Source: Streptomyces cinerochromogenes (lineage in GTDB: Bacteria; Actinomycetota; Actinomycetes; Streptomycetales; Streptomycetaceae). From it: a stretch of 64,000 bases of DNA. Location: positions 124,001-188,000 of the forward strand of contig NZ_BMRM01000016.1 in the NCBI RefSeq assembly GCF_014648635.1, written 5' to 3'. The position numbers and the translations under genes were made by a program. Under the pieces are notes generated by a model. It made no database searches and had not been told where the DNA came from. It worked only from the letters and a program-made list of their open reading frames with translations. This document shows positions 36,992 to 44,274 of the stretch, piece after piece (position 1 is the stretch's first letter; every line of letters begins with the position of its first letter).

Positions 36992-37930
36992 GTGCTTGAT
37001 CCGCAGGGTTTGTACGCATGGGAGCCGAAGGGCCTCGCCGTGGTGGACATGGCGCTCGCCCAGGAGTCGGCCGGCCTTGTCATGCTCTACCACTTCGACG
37101 GATACATCGACGCGGGTGAGACCGGCGACCAGATCGTCGACCGGCTGCTCGACTCACTGCCCCACCAGCTCGTGGCCCGGTTCGACCACGACCGGCTCGT
37201 GGACTACCGGGCCCGCCGGCCCCTGCTGACCTTCAAGCGGGACCGCTGGACCGACTACGAAATTCCGGCCATCGAGGTCCGCCTCGTCCAGGACACCACC
37301 GGCGCCCCCTTCCTGCTGCTGTCCGGGCCCGAGCCGGACGTGGAGTGGGAGCGGTTCGCGGCGGCGGTGCGGCAGATAGTGGAGCGGCTCGGCGTGCGCC
37401 TCTCCGTGAACTTCCACGGCATCCCCATGGGTGTCCCGCACACCCGCCCGGTGGGCCTGACCCCGCACGGCAACCGGACCGACCTCGTCCCCGGCCACCG
37501 CAGCCCCTTCGAGGAGGCGCAGGTGCCCGGCAGCGCCGAGTCGCTGCTCGAGTACCGCCTCATGGAAGCCGGACACGACGTCCTGGGCGTCGCCGCCCAC
37601 GTCCCGCACTACATCGCCCGTTCCCCGTACCCGGACGCCGCCCTGACCGTCCTGGAGGCCATCACGGCCGCCACCGGCCTGGTCCTGCCCGGCGTCGCCC
37701 ACTCCCTGCGCACCGACGCGCACCGCACCCAGACCGAGATCGACCGGCAGATCCAGGAGGGCGACGAGGAGCTGACCGCGCTCGTCCAGGGCCTTGAGCA
37801 CCAGTACGATGCCGCGGCCGGCGCCGAGACCCGGGGCAACATGCTCGCGGAGCCCGTGGAGATCCCCTCGGCCGACGAGATCGGGCAGGAGTTCGAGCGC
37901 TTCCTGGCGGAACGGGAGGGCGACAACTGA
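36992..37930 (+). CDS. PAC2 family protein
   Basis: A 312-residue protein of the PAC2 (proteasome-assembling chaperone 2-like) family: LYHFDGYIDAGETGDQIVDRLL near the start, SGPEPDVEWERFAAAV, GIPMGVPHTRPVGLTPHGNR, VPHYIARSPYPDAALTVLEAI. Actinobacteria carry proteasomes, but a chaperone role for this bacterial branch is not established. The GTG at 36992 is preceded by GAGGAGGAG. Residues 235-310 form a charged helical tail. A short hairpin separates it from coaE. Confidence 0.9.
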   Translation: MLDPQGLYAWEPKGLAVVDMALAQESAGLVMLYHFDGYIDAGETGDQIVDRLLDSLPHQLVARFDHDRLVDYRARRPLLTFKRDRWTDYEIPAIEVRLVQDTTGAPFLLLSGPEPDVEWERFAAAVRQIVERLGVRLSVNFHGIPMGVPHTRPVGLTPHGNRTDLVPGHRSPFEEAQVPGSAESLLEYRLMEAGHDVLGVAAHVPHYIARSPYPDAALTVLEAITAATGLVLPGVAHSLRTDAHRTQTEIDRQIQEGDEELTALVQGLEHQYDAAAGAETRGNMLAEPVEIPSADEIGQEFERFLAEREGDN

Positions 37931-37931
37931 C

Positions 37932-37954
37932 CTCCGCCGGTTCCGCCGGCGGAG
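37932..37954 (+). terminator. Short hairpin between the PAC2 gene and coaE
   Basis: CTCCGCCGG (37932-37940), loop TTCCG, CCGGCGGAG (37946-37954): a perfect 9-bp stem directly after the PAC2 stop. coaE has its own -10-like TAAGCT just downstream, consistent with separate transcription. Confidence 0.6.
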
Positions 37955-37975
37955 CCAGGGCCTAAGCTTCCGCTC

Positions 37976-38593
37976 ATGCTGACAGTGGGCCTGACCGGCG
38001 GGATCGGCGCCGGCAAGAGCGAGGTGTCGCGGCTGCTCGTGGAGCACGGGGCCGTGCTGATCGACGCGGACCGCATCGCGCGCGAGGTCGTGGCGCCCGG
38101 CACGCCCGGGCTCGCGGCCGTGGTCGACGCCTTCGGAGCGGAGGTGCTCGCCGCCGACGGCAGCCTGGACCGGCCCCGGCTCGGCTCGATCGTCTTCGCC
38201 GACCCCGAGAAGCTCGCCGTCCTGAACTCGATCGTGCACCCGTTGGTGGGCGCCCGCTCCCGCGAACTGGAGAGCGCCGCGGCTAAGGACGCCGTCGTCG
38301 TCCACGACGTGCCCCTGCTCACCGAGAACGGTCTCGCCTCCCTCTACGACGTCGTGATCGTCGTCGACGCCGCCCCCGAGACCCAGCTCGACCGGCTGGT
38401 GCGGCTGCGCGGCATGGCCGAGGACGACGCACGCGCGCGCATGGCCGCGCAGGCGACCCGCGAGCAGCGCCGGGAGATCGCGGACATCGTGATCGACAAC
38501 GACGTACCCCTGGACGCGCTGAGGAAGCGCGTCGCCGAGGTGTGGGACGAGCTCGTCCGCCGGGCGCGGCAGGGTGCCACGGGCACGGAATAG
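37976..38593 (+). CDS. coaE: Dephospho-CoA kinase
   Basis: A 205-residue dephospho-CoA kinase, which phosphorylates the ribose 3'-hydroxyl in the last step of coenzyme A synthesis. The P-loop GGIGAGKSEV is at residues 7-16, IDADRIAREVV at about 31-41, VHDVPLLTENG near 98 and the lid region RLVRLRGMAEDDARARMAAQ at about 141-160. The ATG has no Shine-Dalgarno; TAAGCT at 37963-37968 is 7 nt upstream, suggesting a leaderless message. The gene order rpsA, PAC2, coaE, TPR is conserved in Streptomyces as far as I recall. Confidence 0.96.
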   Translation: MLTVGLTGGIGAGKSEVSRLLVEHGAVLIDADRIAREVVAPGTPGLAAVVDAFGAEVLAADGSLDRPRLGSIVFADPEKLAVLNSIVHPLVGARSRELESAAAKDAVVVHDVPLLTENGLASLYDVVIVVDAAPETQLDRLVRLRGMAEDDARARMAAQATREQRREIADIVIDNDVPLDALRKRVAEVWDELVRRARQGATGTE

Positions 38594-38642
38594 CTGCCCC
38601 GTCCGGGGCGTTGAAGCGGTCCAGCAAGGGAAGGACTCAGCC

Positions 38643-39023
38643 GTGCCCGAGACCAGCGGTTCCACCGGACGTACGCCGGAAACGCATGTCATCGACTTCC
38701 GTGCGGCTGAGCAGCTGCTCAACGCACGGGACCCGCGAGGCGCGGTGAAACTGCTCGACGGAGTCATCGCCGCGCACCCCGAGAACACCGCCGCCCGGTT
38801 GCTGCGCGCCCGCGCCTTCTTCGCCGCGGCGCAACTGCGGCCCGCCGAGCTGGAGTTCACCATCGTGCTGGAGCGCGAGCCGGACAACGCGTTCGCCCAC
38901 TTCGCACTGGCCCGCACCTACGAGCGCCAGGGCCGCCCCGAGCAGGCCAAGCGCCACTTCCGGCTGGCGGCGGCCCTCGATCCGAACCCGGAGTACCTCA
39001 AGGCGGCCCGCTTCGACGGCTGA
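38643..39023 (+). CDS. Tetratricopeptide repeat protein
   Basis: A 126-residue protein made of about two and a half TPR units (ARDPRGAVKLLDGVIAAHPENTAA, RPAELEFTIVLEREPDNAFAHF, QGRPEQAKRHFRLAAALDPN). TPR proteins mediate protein contacts; the partner is unknown. The GTG at 38643 follows GGAAGGA; the reading frame is open 23 codons further but has no ribosome binding site. It ends with KAARFDG, and repetitive DNA begins directly afterwards. Confidence 0.88.
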   Translation: MPETSGSTGRTPETHVIDFRAAEQLLNARDPRGAVKLLDGVIAAHPENTAARLLRARAFFAAAQLRPAELEFTIVLEREPDNAFAHFALARTYERQGRPEQAKRHFRLAAALDPNPEYLKAARFDG

Positions 39024-39036
39024 GGGCGGGACGTCT

Positions 39037-39345
39037 GACGGCGGGATGGCCTGAAGGCGGGCCGGCCTGACGGCGGGACGGCCCGAGGGCGGGACGGCGG
39101 GGACGGGGGCGGTCAAGCGGTGCGGGGGAGGTGGAATGACGTCTGGGCCGTCGACCGGCCGACGGATGCGCACGGCGTGCGGGCCGGCCGCGCGGCGGAT
39201 GCGCCACGGCCCCACGCCGAACGGGGTGCTCGACGGACGGACGGCCGGGCGGCCCGTCCCGGATGGCGGGTCGGTCCCGGATGGTGGGCAGGTCCCGGAT
39301 GGCGGGCCGGTCACGGATGACGGGCCGGTCACGGATGACGGCGCC
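39037..39345. repeat. Intergenic tandem repeats (15-18 bp units)
   Basis: The gap between the convergent TPR and DUF6343 genes is built of imperfect short repeats. The first part (39037-39110) repeats GGCGGGACGGCCTGA-like units. The second part (39273-39345) has five copies of an 18-bp unit of the form CCCGGATGGCGGGTCGGT. No gene, promoter or terminator is convincing in it. The repeat runs into the 3' end of the DUF6343 gene. Confidence 0.8.
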
Positions 39346-39625
39346 TGGGCGGGCCCGGATACGGCGGACCGTCCTCCGGCGGCCGGTACGGCGGTACGTC
39401 GCGGCCCGGCTGGTAGTGCGGGCCCTGGTGGATGTGCCGGAGGATCACAGCCATGTCGACGGTGACCAGCAGCCACAGCACTCCGCAGGCCGCCGCCCAG
39501 CCGGGGCGGCCCACCAGTACGAACGCCACTGTGCCGAAGGCCGCCCAGAGCAGCCCCCACAGGCTCAGCCAGAACCGCGCCCGCAGTGCACTGCGCGCGG
39601 TCGCCGGTTCACTGCCCGTACGCAT
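39329..39625 (-). CDS. DUF6343 family small membrane protein
   Basis: A 98-residue protein with two hydrophobic segments (about 19-41 and 45-65; SLWGLLWAAFGTVAFVLVG and ACGVLWLLVTVDMAVIL), starting MRTGSEPATARSALRARFWL, which is the DUF6343 pattern of Streptomyces. The tail is Pro/Arg-rich and partly encoded by the neighbouring repeat DNA. The function is unknown. It is divergent from the acyltransferase-like gene across 47 bp. Confidence 0.75.
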   Translation of the reverse strand: MRTGSEPATARSALRARFWLSLWGLLWAAFGTVAFVLVGRPGWAAACGVLWLLVTVDMAVILRHIHQGPHYQPGRDVPPYRPPEDGPPYPGPPRRRHP

Positions 39626-39672
39626 CCGGGTCACCACTCCTCTCTCACAACGTACTCTCCCCTGGGGGCCAT

Positions 39673-40581
39673 GTGCTGCCGGACACCGATGAGCTGGCCG
39701 AGGTCCTGCTCGACCTCGGAGTACCTCACGAGGACATCAACGACCTCGTACGGATGCGCCGCAGGGTGACGGACGACCCGGAGCTGCGGCAGCTCCTGGA
39801 GGCGTCGGTCGGGCAGCTGGCCGGCGCGGTGGGCCGGCTAGGCGGCGAGGTCGAGCTGCCCGAGCTGGACTGGGCTTCGGGCCCTCTGCAGCGCTGCTTC
39901 CCCGCGTACGTGTTCGTCGCGACGCTGCCTTACACGCGCGCGTACCACCGCGAACGCGGTATCCCGGCCGACGTCTCCCGGCGCACCCTCGCCGATCTGG
40001 GGCGCAACATGGCCGCGCATCGCAGGCGGTACGGCCGGGCGGGCGTGAAGGCTCCGCGATGGCTCACCCGTCACTTCTGCGGAGAGCTGTACCAGCTGGG
40101 GCGGCTGCAGTTCGAGCGGAGGCGGCTCGGGCAGCGGACGGGGGCCGCCCTCGCCGCGGCGGGGCTCGGGGCGGAGCCGGGCGCGCTCTGCCTGACCCTG
40201 CACATCCCCGACTTCCTCGGGCCGCTCACCCCGGCCGCCTGCGACCGGTCCCTGGCGCTGGCCCGGGACTTCTTCGCCCGGCACTTTCCGGAGGAGCGGT
40301 TCGGGTTCGCGACCTGCCACTCCTGGCTGCTCGACCCCCAGCTCAAGGAGTACCTGGACGCCGGCTCCAACATCCTCCGGTTCCAGGAGCGGTTCCGCAT
40401 CGCCCGGCAGGACACGGAACCGGCCGACACCGAGCCCGTCCGGTTCGTCTTCGGGGACCCGGACCTGCCGGTCGCCCGGCTGCCCCGGCGCACGTCCGTG
40501 GAGCGTGCCATCGGTGACCACCTGAGGGCGGGCGGCCACTGGTACATCGGGCACGGATGGTTCCCGCTGCCGGAGAAATGA
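39673..40581 (+). CDS. Acyltransferase-like protein (NAT_N / GNAT_C type)
   Basis: A 302-residue protein of the group annotated as acyltransferase domain-containing with an N-acyltransferase N-terminal domain and a GNAT-like C-terminal domain. Recognisable parts are the N-terminal helices to about 65, FVATLPYTRAYHRERGIPADVSRRTLADLG near 90, then the C-terminal LCLTLHIPDFLGPLT and GFATCHSWLLDPQL blocks, ending GHWYIGHGWFPLP. The substrate is unknown. The GTG at 39673 has GGGGG a few bases upstream; upstream codons in the same frame overlap the divergent gene and are unlikely to be translated. Confidence 0.75.
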   Translation: MLPDTDELAEVLLDLGVPHEDINDLVRMRRRVTDDPELRQLLEASVGQLAGAVGRLGGEVELPELDWASGPLQRCFPAYVFVATLPYTRAYHRERGIPADVSRRTLADLGRNMAAHRRRYGRAGVKAPRWLTRHFCGELYQLGRLQFERRRLGQRTGAALAAAGLGAEPGALCLTLHIPDFLGPLTPAACDRSLALARDFFARHFPEERFGFATCHSWLLDPQLKEYLDAGSNILRFQERFRIARQDTEPADTEPVRFVFGDPDLPVARLPRRTSVERAIGDHLRAGGHWYIGHGWFPLPEK

Positions 40582-40643
40582 CTCGAACGAGTGAACCAGG
40601 GCTGGAGGGGAACGGGTGTGCCGCGGCCGTCCGTTGATCGGGC

Positions 40644-41336
40644 ATGACGGTCGAGATGCGTGAGGGATACGAGGGCACGGGACCCGGTGCGATCACCCCG
40701 GACGGCTGCGCGGTCGAGCTGTACGCACGGCTGCCGGTGGGCGACGAGCCGGACATCATCGCCGCGGCGGTCCCGGCCGGGGCGCACATCCTGGAACTGG
40801 GCAGCGGGGTGGGCCGGGTGACCCACCCCCTGCTGGAACAGGGCTTCACGGTCACGGCGGTGGACGAGTCCGCCGAGATGCTGGCCCGGATCCGGGGAGC
40901 GCGCACGATATGCGGCCCCATCGAAGACCTCGACCTGGACGAGAAATTCGACGTGGTGATGCTCGCGTCCTTCCTGGTGCACGCCGGGGACGAGGAGGTG
41001 CGCAGGGGCCTGCTGCGCACCTGCGTCCGGCATGTCGCGGACGGCGGCTGTGTGCTCCTCCAGCGGGAGGGCCCCGACTACCACACCAACGTGCCCAGGG
41101 AGCGGGTGGACCCGAGCGGTTTCACCGTGCGGATCGCCTCGGTGGAGCCGGCCGGGGAGGGGGTGGACTCGGTCCACGCGGAGTACGTGTTCCCGGACGC
41201 GGTCTGGACCCAGACGTTCCTGACCAGACCCCTGACGAAGGAGCAGTTCGAGTCGGCGCTGGCGGAGGCGGGGCTGGAGGTGGACGCGTATCTGACACCG
41301 GACGGGATGTGGGTGAGGGCGGTACCGAGGGCGTAG
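40644..41336 (+). CDS. Class I SAM-dependent methyltransferase
   Basis: A 230-residue methyltransferase with motif I HILELGSGVGRVTHPLL (about 50-66), the acidic residue after strand 2 (AVDESAEML), and the motif IV region EKFDVVMLASFLVHAGDEEVR. The C-terminal half has VFPDAVWTQTFLTRPLTKEQFESAL. The substrate cannot be assigned. It stands alone, 62 bp after the acyltransferase-like gene, and no good ribosome binding site precedes the ATG. Confidence 0.83.
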   Translation: MTVEMREGYEGTGPGAITPDGCAVELYARLPVGDEPDIIAAAVPAGAHILELGSGVGRVTHPLLEQGFTVTAVDESAEMLARIRGARTICGPIEDLDLDEKFDVVMLASFLVHAGDEEVRRGLLRTCVRHVADGGCVLLQREGPDYHTNVPRERVDPSGFTVRIASVEPAGEGVDSVHAEYVFPDAVWTQTFLTRPLTKEQFESALAEAGLEVDAYLTPDGMWVRAVPRA

Positions 41337-41399
41337 GAGCACGCGCTCGTTCCCGTCGCGCCGACGCCGGCCATGCGTGCTCGGCCCCCGCCGGCCCGT

Positions 41400-42188
41400 T
41401 CACCGCCCGCGGGACCGCCCACCGGAACCACCGGAACCACCGGAACCACCGGGTCCGAAGCCACCGTGACCACGCGGGCCGCCCTGACCACCCGAGCCAC
41501 GGCGCCCACCGGAACCGCGGGAGCCGCCGGAAGCCCCCGGCCTACCGCGCCCACCCCGATCTCGGGACCCGCCAGCGCCAGATCCACCAGCCCCACCGGA
41601 CCCACCAGCCCCATCAGCACCGTCGGACTCGGCGGAACCGGGGAGGCCGGCGAAGCCCGTAGGGGTGCCGGGGCCGGCGAGGCCGCGCAGGCGTTCCAGT
41701 TCGCGGCGGTCCCGCTTGGTGGGGCGGCCGGTACCGCGGTCGCGCAGACCAACGGGGGCTACGGCCTCGCGAGGCGGGGGCGGAGGGGAGTTGTCGATGT
41801 AGCACTGGACGGCCACCGGAGCGCCGACCCGCTTGCGGATCAGGCGCTTGACGATCACGACCCGTTCCCGGCCCTCGTGCCGGAGCCGTACCTCGTCGCC
41901 GATGCGCACGGAGTAGGCGGGCTTCACCCGCTCGCCGTTCACGTGCACATGCCCGCCCCGGCAGGCGGTGGCGCCGAGGGAGCGGGTCTTGATCAGGCGG
42001 ACGGCCCAGATCCAGCTGTCGATGCGGACGGTCTCGCCGTTGGCGGGCCCGGCGGCCTCGGCGGCGGCCACCGCGGCGGTGATCTTCGGGTCGAGCGGCT
42101 GGTCGGCGGCGGGGCTCGTGCCATCCGGCGCGCCGGTTCCCCCACCGGTCGCACGGTCCACGTTCTCGTCCGCATCCTCGGAAGCCAT
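41400..42188 (-). CDS. S4-domain RNA-binding protein (HslR/Hsp15-like) with Gly/Arg-rich tail
   Basis: A 262-residue protein. Residues about 54-120 are an S4 domain (VRIDSWIWAVRLIKTRSLGATACRGGHVHVNGERVKP) like Hsp15, which rescues stalled 50S subunits, followed by the family segment DEVRLRHEGRERVVIVKRLIRKRVGAPVAVQCY. The N-terminal 50 residues are acidic and Pro/Ala-rich. The last 75 residues are almost only Gly, Ser, Arg and Pro, with RGG-like motifs, encoded by repetitive DNA at 41400-41640. E. coli Hsp15 has 133 residues, so about half of this protein is added low-complexity sequence. Confidence 0.88.
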   Translation of the reverse strand: MASEDADENVDRATGGGTGAPDGTSPAADQPLDPKITAAVAAAEAAGPANGETVRIDSWIWAVRLIKTRSLGATACRGGHVHVNGERVKPAYSVRIGDEVRLRHEGRERVVIVKRLIRKRVGAPVAVQCYIDNSPPPPPREAVAPVGLRDRGTGRPTKRDRRELERLRGLAGPGTPTGFAGLPGSAESDGADGAGGSGGAGGSGAGGSRDRGGRGRPGASGGSRGSGGRRGSGGQGGPRGHGGFGPGGSGGSGGSGGRSRGR

Positions 42189-42264
42189 GCCCCGACCTTA
42201 ACGCCCCGGGGCCACCGACCCGGAAGCGTTTTCGCGGCGCCCCACCACTCACTCCGGCACCGCC

Positions 42265-42400
42265 GGAGCCCACCGCCCACTCCCGCACGGCCCACTCCCG
42301 CACGGCTGGCTGCCGCACGGTCGGCTCCCGCACGGCCGGCTCCCACCCGGCCGGCTCCCGCACCGCCCATTCCCGCACCGCCCACTCCCGCCCAGGGGTT
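42265..42400. repeat. Intergenic 15-bp tandem repeats between the S4 and UDG genes
   Basis: About nine imperfect copies of a unit such as CCGGCTCCCGCACGG lie between two divergent genes, upstream of the uracil-DNA glycosylase promoter region. Units vary at a few positions (CCCACTCCCGCACGG, CGGCTCCCGCACGGC). No other function is visible. Confidence 0.8.
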
Positions 42401-42428
42401 GACCGCCCCCGGGGCATACCGTGGCCGT

Positions 42429-43124
42429 ATGGACGACAGCAGTGCCCTCGCCCGGCTGGACGGGCGCGTCGCCGACTGCCGGGCCTGCCCCCGGCTGGTC
42501 GAGTGGCGTGAGGAGGTGGCCCGTACGAAGCGGGCCGCGTTCGCCGACTGGACGTACTGGGGACGGCCGGTGCCCGGCTTCGGTCCGGCCGACGCCAGGC
42601 TGGTGATCATCGGGCTTGCCCCGGCGGCGCACGGCGGGAACCGTACCGGCCGCATGTTCACCGGCGACCGTTCGGGAGACGTGCTATACCAGGCGCTGTA
42701 CGACGTGGGGCTCGCCTCGCAGCCCACCTCCGTCGCCGTCGACGACGGACTGGAGCTGTACGGCGTGCGGGTGACCGCGCCCGTGCACTGCGCGCCGCCC
42801 GCGAACAAGCCCACCCCGGCAGAGCGCGACACCTGCCGCCCCTGGCTGGTCCGAGAGCTGACGCTGCTCCGGCCGACGCTGCGGGCCGCGGTCGTGCTCG
42901 GCGCCTTCGGCTGGCAGGCCGCGCTGCCCGCGTTCGCGGAGGCGGGCTGGCGCGTGCCCCGCCCCCGCCCGGCCTTCGCCCACGGTAGCCGGGTCGCGCT
43001 CGACGGCCTGGACCTTTTCGGCTGCTTCCACGTCAGCCAGCGCAACACCTTCACCGGCCGGCTCACCGCCGACATGCTCCGCGAGGTGCTGCGCACGGCG
43101 GCGGAGGCGGCCGGGCTGTCGTAG
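42429..43124 (+). CDS. Uracil-DNA glycosylase, iron-sulfur family 5 (UdgB)
   Basis: A 231-residue glycosylase that removes uracil and other deaminated bases from DNA. Four cysteines are placed for a 4Fe-4S cluster: Cys17 and Cys20 in DCRACPRL, Cys121 in HCAPPANKPTP and Cys136 in RDTCRPWL. The active-site block is LVIIGLAPAAHGGNRTGRMFTGDRSG, in which the UDG-family motif has Ala in place of the catalytic Asp, as in family 5. The C-terminal motif is CFHVSQRNTFTG. TACCGT lies 6 nt upstream of the ATG and there is no Shine-Dalgarno, so the mRNA is probably leaderless. Confidence 0.9.
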   Translation: MDDSSALARLDGRVADCRACPRLVEWREEVARTKRAAFADWTYWGRPVPGFGPADARLVIIGLAPAAHGGNRTGRMFTGDRSGDVLYQALYDVGLASQPTSVAVDDGLELYGVRVTAPVHCAPPANKPTPAERDTCRPWLVRELTLLRPTLRAAVVLGAFGWQAALPAFAEAGWRVPRPRPAFAHGSRVALDGLDLFGCFHVSQRNTFTGRLTADMLREVLRTAAEAAGLS

Positions 43125-43255
43125 GGCCCCGCGGACGCGGGCGGCCACCTCAGCCGGCGTCCGTCCCGGCGCCGGCGGCGCCTGTTCGGTTCCACGGGAA
43201 TGCTCCGAGGGAATTTCGGGAGCGGACCCATGGGTGTGCGCGCGAGGCTGAGCGC

Positions 43256-44077
43256 ATGCATCGTCCCTCTTCCGATCCCGACACCCGGTCCCCTGGCAGC
43301 CAGTCCCCAGGCGCTCACTCTTCCGACGCCGAATTCCTCGCCGGCACCGCCGACCGACTGGCCGCCCTGCCCGCCGTCCGGGCCGTGGCCCTCGGCGGTT
43401 CCCGTGCCGAGGGCACCCACCGTCCGGACAGCGACTGGGACCTGGCCGTCTACTACCGCGGCCCCTTCGACCCCGACGACCTGCGCGCCCTCGGCTGGCC
43501 GGGCGAGGTGTCCGAGATCGGCGGCTGGGGCGGCGGCGTCTTCAACGGCGGAGCCTGGCTGACCATCGACGGGCGCCGGGTCGACGTGCACTACCGGGAC
43601 CTGGACGTCGTCGAGCACGAGCTGGCCGAGGCGGAGGAGGGCCGCTTCCGCGTGGAGCCACTGCTGTTCCACCTGGCCGGCATCCCCACCTACCTGATCG
43701 TGGCCGAACTGGCCCTCAACCAGGTGCTGCGCGGCGACCTCCCGCGCCCGGCCCTCTACCCGCCCCCACTCCGCCGCACCGCCTTCGACCGCTGGTCCGG
43801 CACCGCCCACGCCACCCTCTCCTACGCCAAGGCCAACCACGCCCCGCGCGCCCGCCTCACCGAGACCGCCGGAGCCCTCGCCACAGCCGCCACCCAGTCC
43901 GCCCACGCCGTCCTCGCGGCCCGCGGTGAATGGGTGACGAACGAGAAGCGACTGCTGGAGCGGGCCGGGCTGCGCGGGATCGACGCGGTCGTGGGCGCGC
44001 TGCGGCCCGAGCCCGGCGCCCTCATCGCCGCCGTGACCGAAGCGGAGGAGATCATCGCCAGGGCATTGCGTTCATGA
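43256..44077 (+). CDS. Nucleotidyltransferase-domain protein
   Basis: A 273-residue protein with an N-terminal polymerase-beta-like nucleotidyltransferase fold: VALGGSRAEGTHRPDSDWDLAVYY (about 44-67) has the GS motif and the two metal-binding aspartates, and the third acidic residue is in RRVDVHYRDLD. The C-terminal half is helical (HATLSYAKANHAPR and ARGEWVTNEKRLLERAGL), resembling DUF4037-like kanamycin nucleotidyltransferase relatives. It may modify a small molecule, RNA or protein. The last codons (ARALRS) lie in a 15-bp sequence that is repeated 55 bp downstream. Confidence 0.8.
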   Translation: MHRPSSDPDTRSPGSQSPGAHSSDAEFLAGTADRLAALPAVRAVALGGSRAEGTHRPDSDWDLAVYYRGPFDPDDLRALGWPGEVSEIGGWGGGVFNGGAWLTIDGRRVDVHYRDLDVVEHELAEAEEGRFRVEPLLFHLAGIPTYLIVAELALNQVLRGDLPRPALYPPPLRRTAFDRWSGTAHATLSYAKANHAPRARLTETAGALATAATQSAHAVLAARGEWVTNEKRLLERAGLRGIDAVVGALRPEPGALIAAVTEAEEIIARALRS

Positions 44078-44130
44078 GGGGCGTCGCGTCCGTGAGGTGG
44101 TCGCATCGGGAGACCGGGCATTGCGTTCAT
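44061..44130. repeat. 15-bp direct repeat at the nucleotidyltransferase 3' end
   Basis: GGGCATTGCGTTCAT occurs at 44061-44075, across the stop codon of the nucleotidyltransferase, and again exactly at 44116-44130 in the intergenic space, followed by AATGAAACC. It looks like a partial duplication or an old insertion footprint. Confidence 0.8.
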
Positions 44131-44274
44131 AATGAAACCGCCCGTCACGGCAGCTTTCACACGGGCGAAACGTGATCGTCCCGTTCGCCCGGGGAACGCG
44201 CTCTACCGTGGAAGCACATCCACCGGCCACCGTCGTCCGAAGGCCCACCCCGCCCTCGTATGAACAGGAGCCCT

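Noticed and set aside
38434..38450. Tenth ACGCGCGCG copy in coaE
   Set aside because: It ends in CA rather than T, so it is not the palindrome.
43256..44077. Nucleotidyltransferase as part of a MNT/HEPN toxin-antitoxin pair
   Set aside because: No HEPN-like partner is adjacent and the protein is longer than MNT antitoxins.
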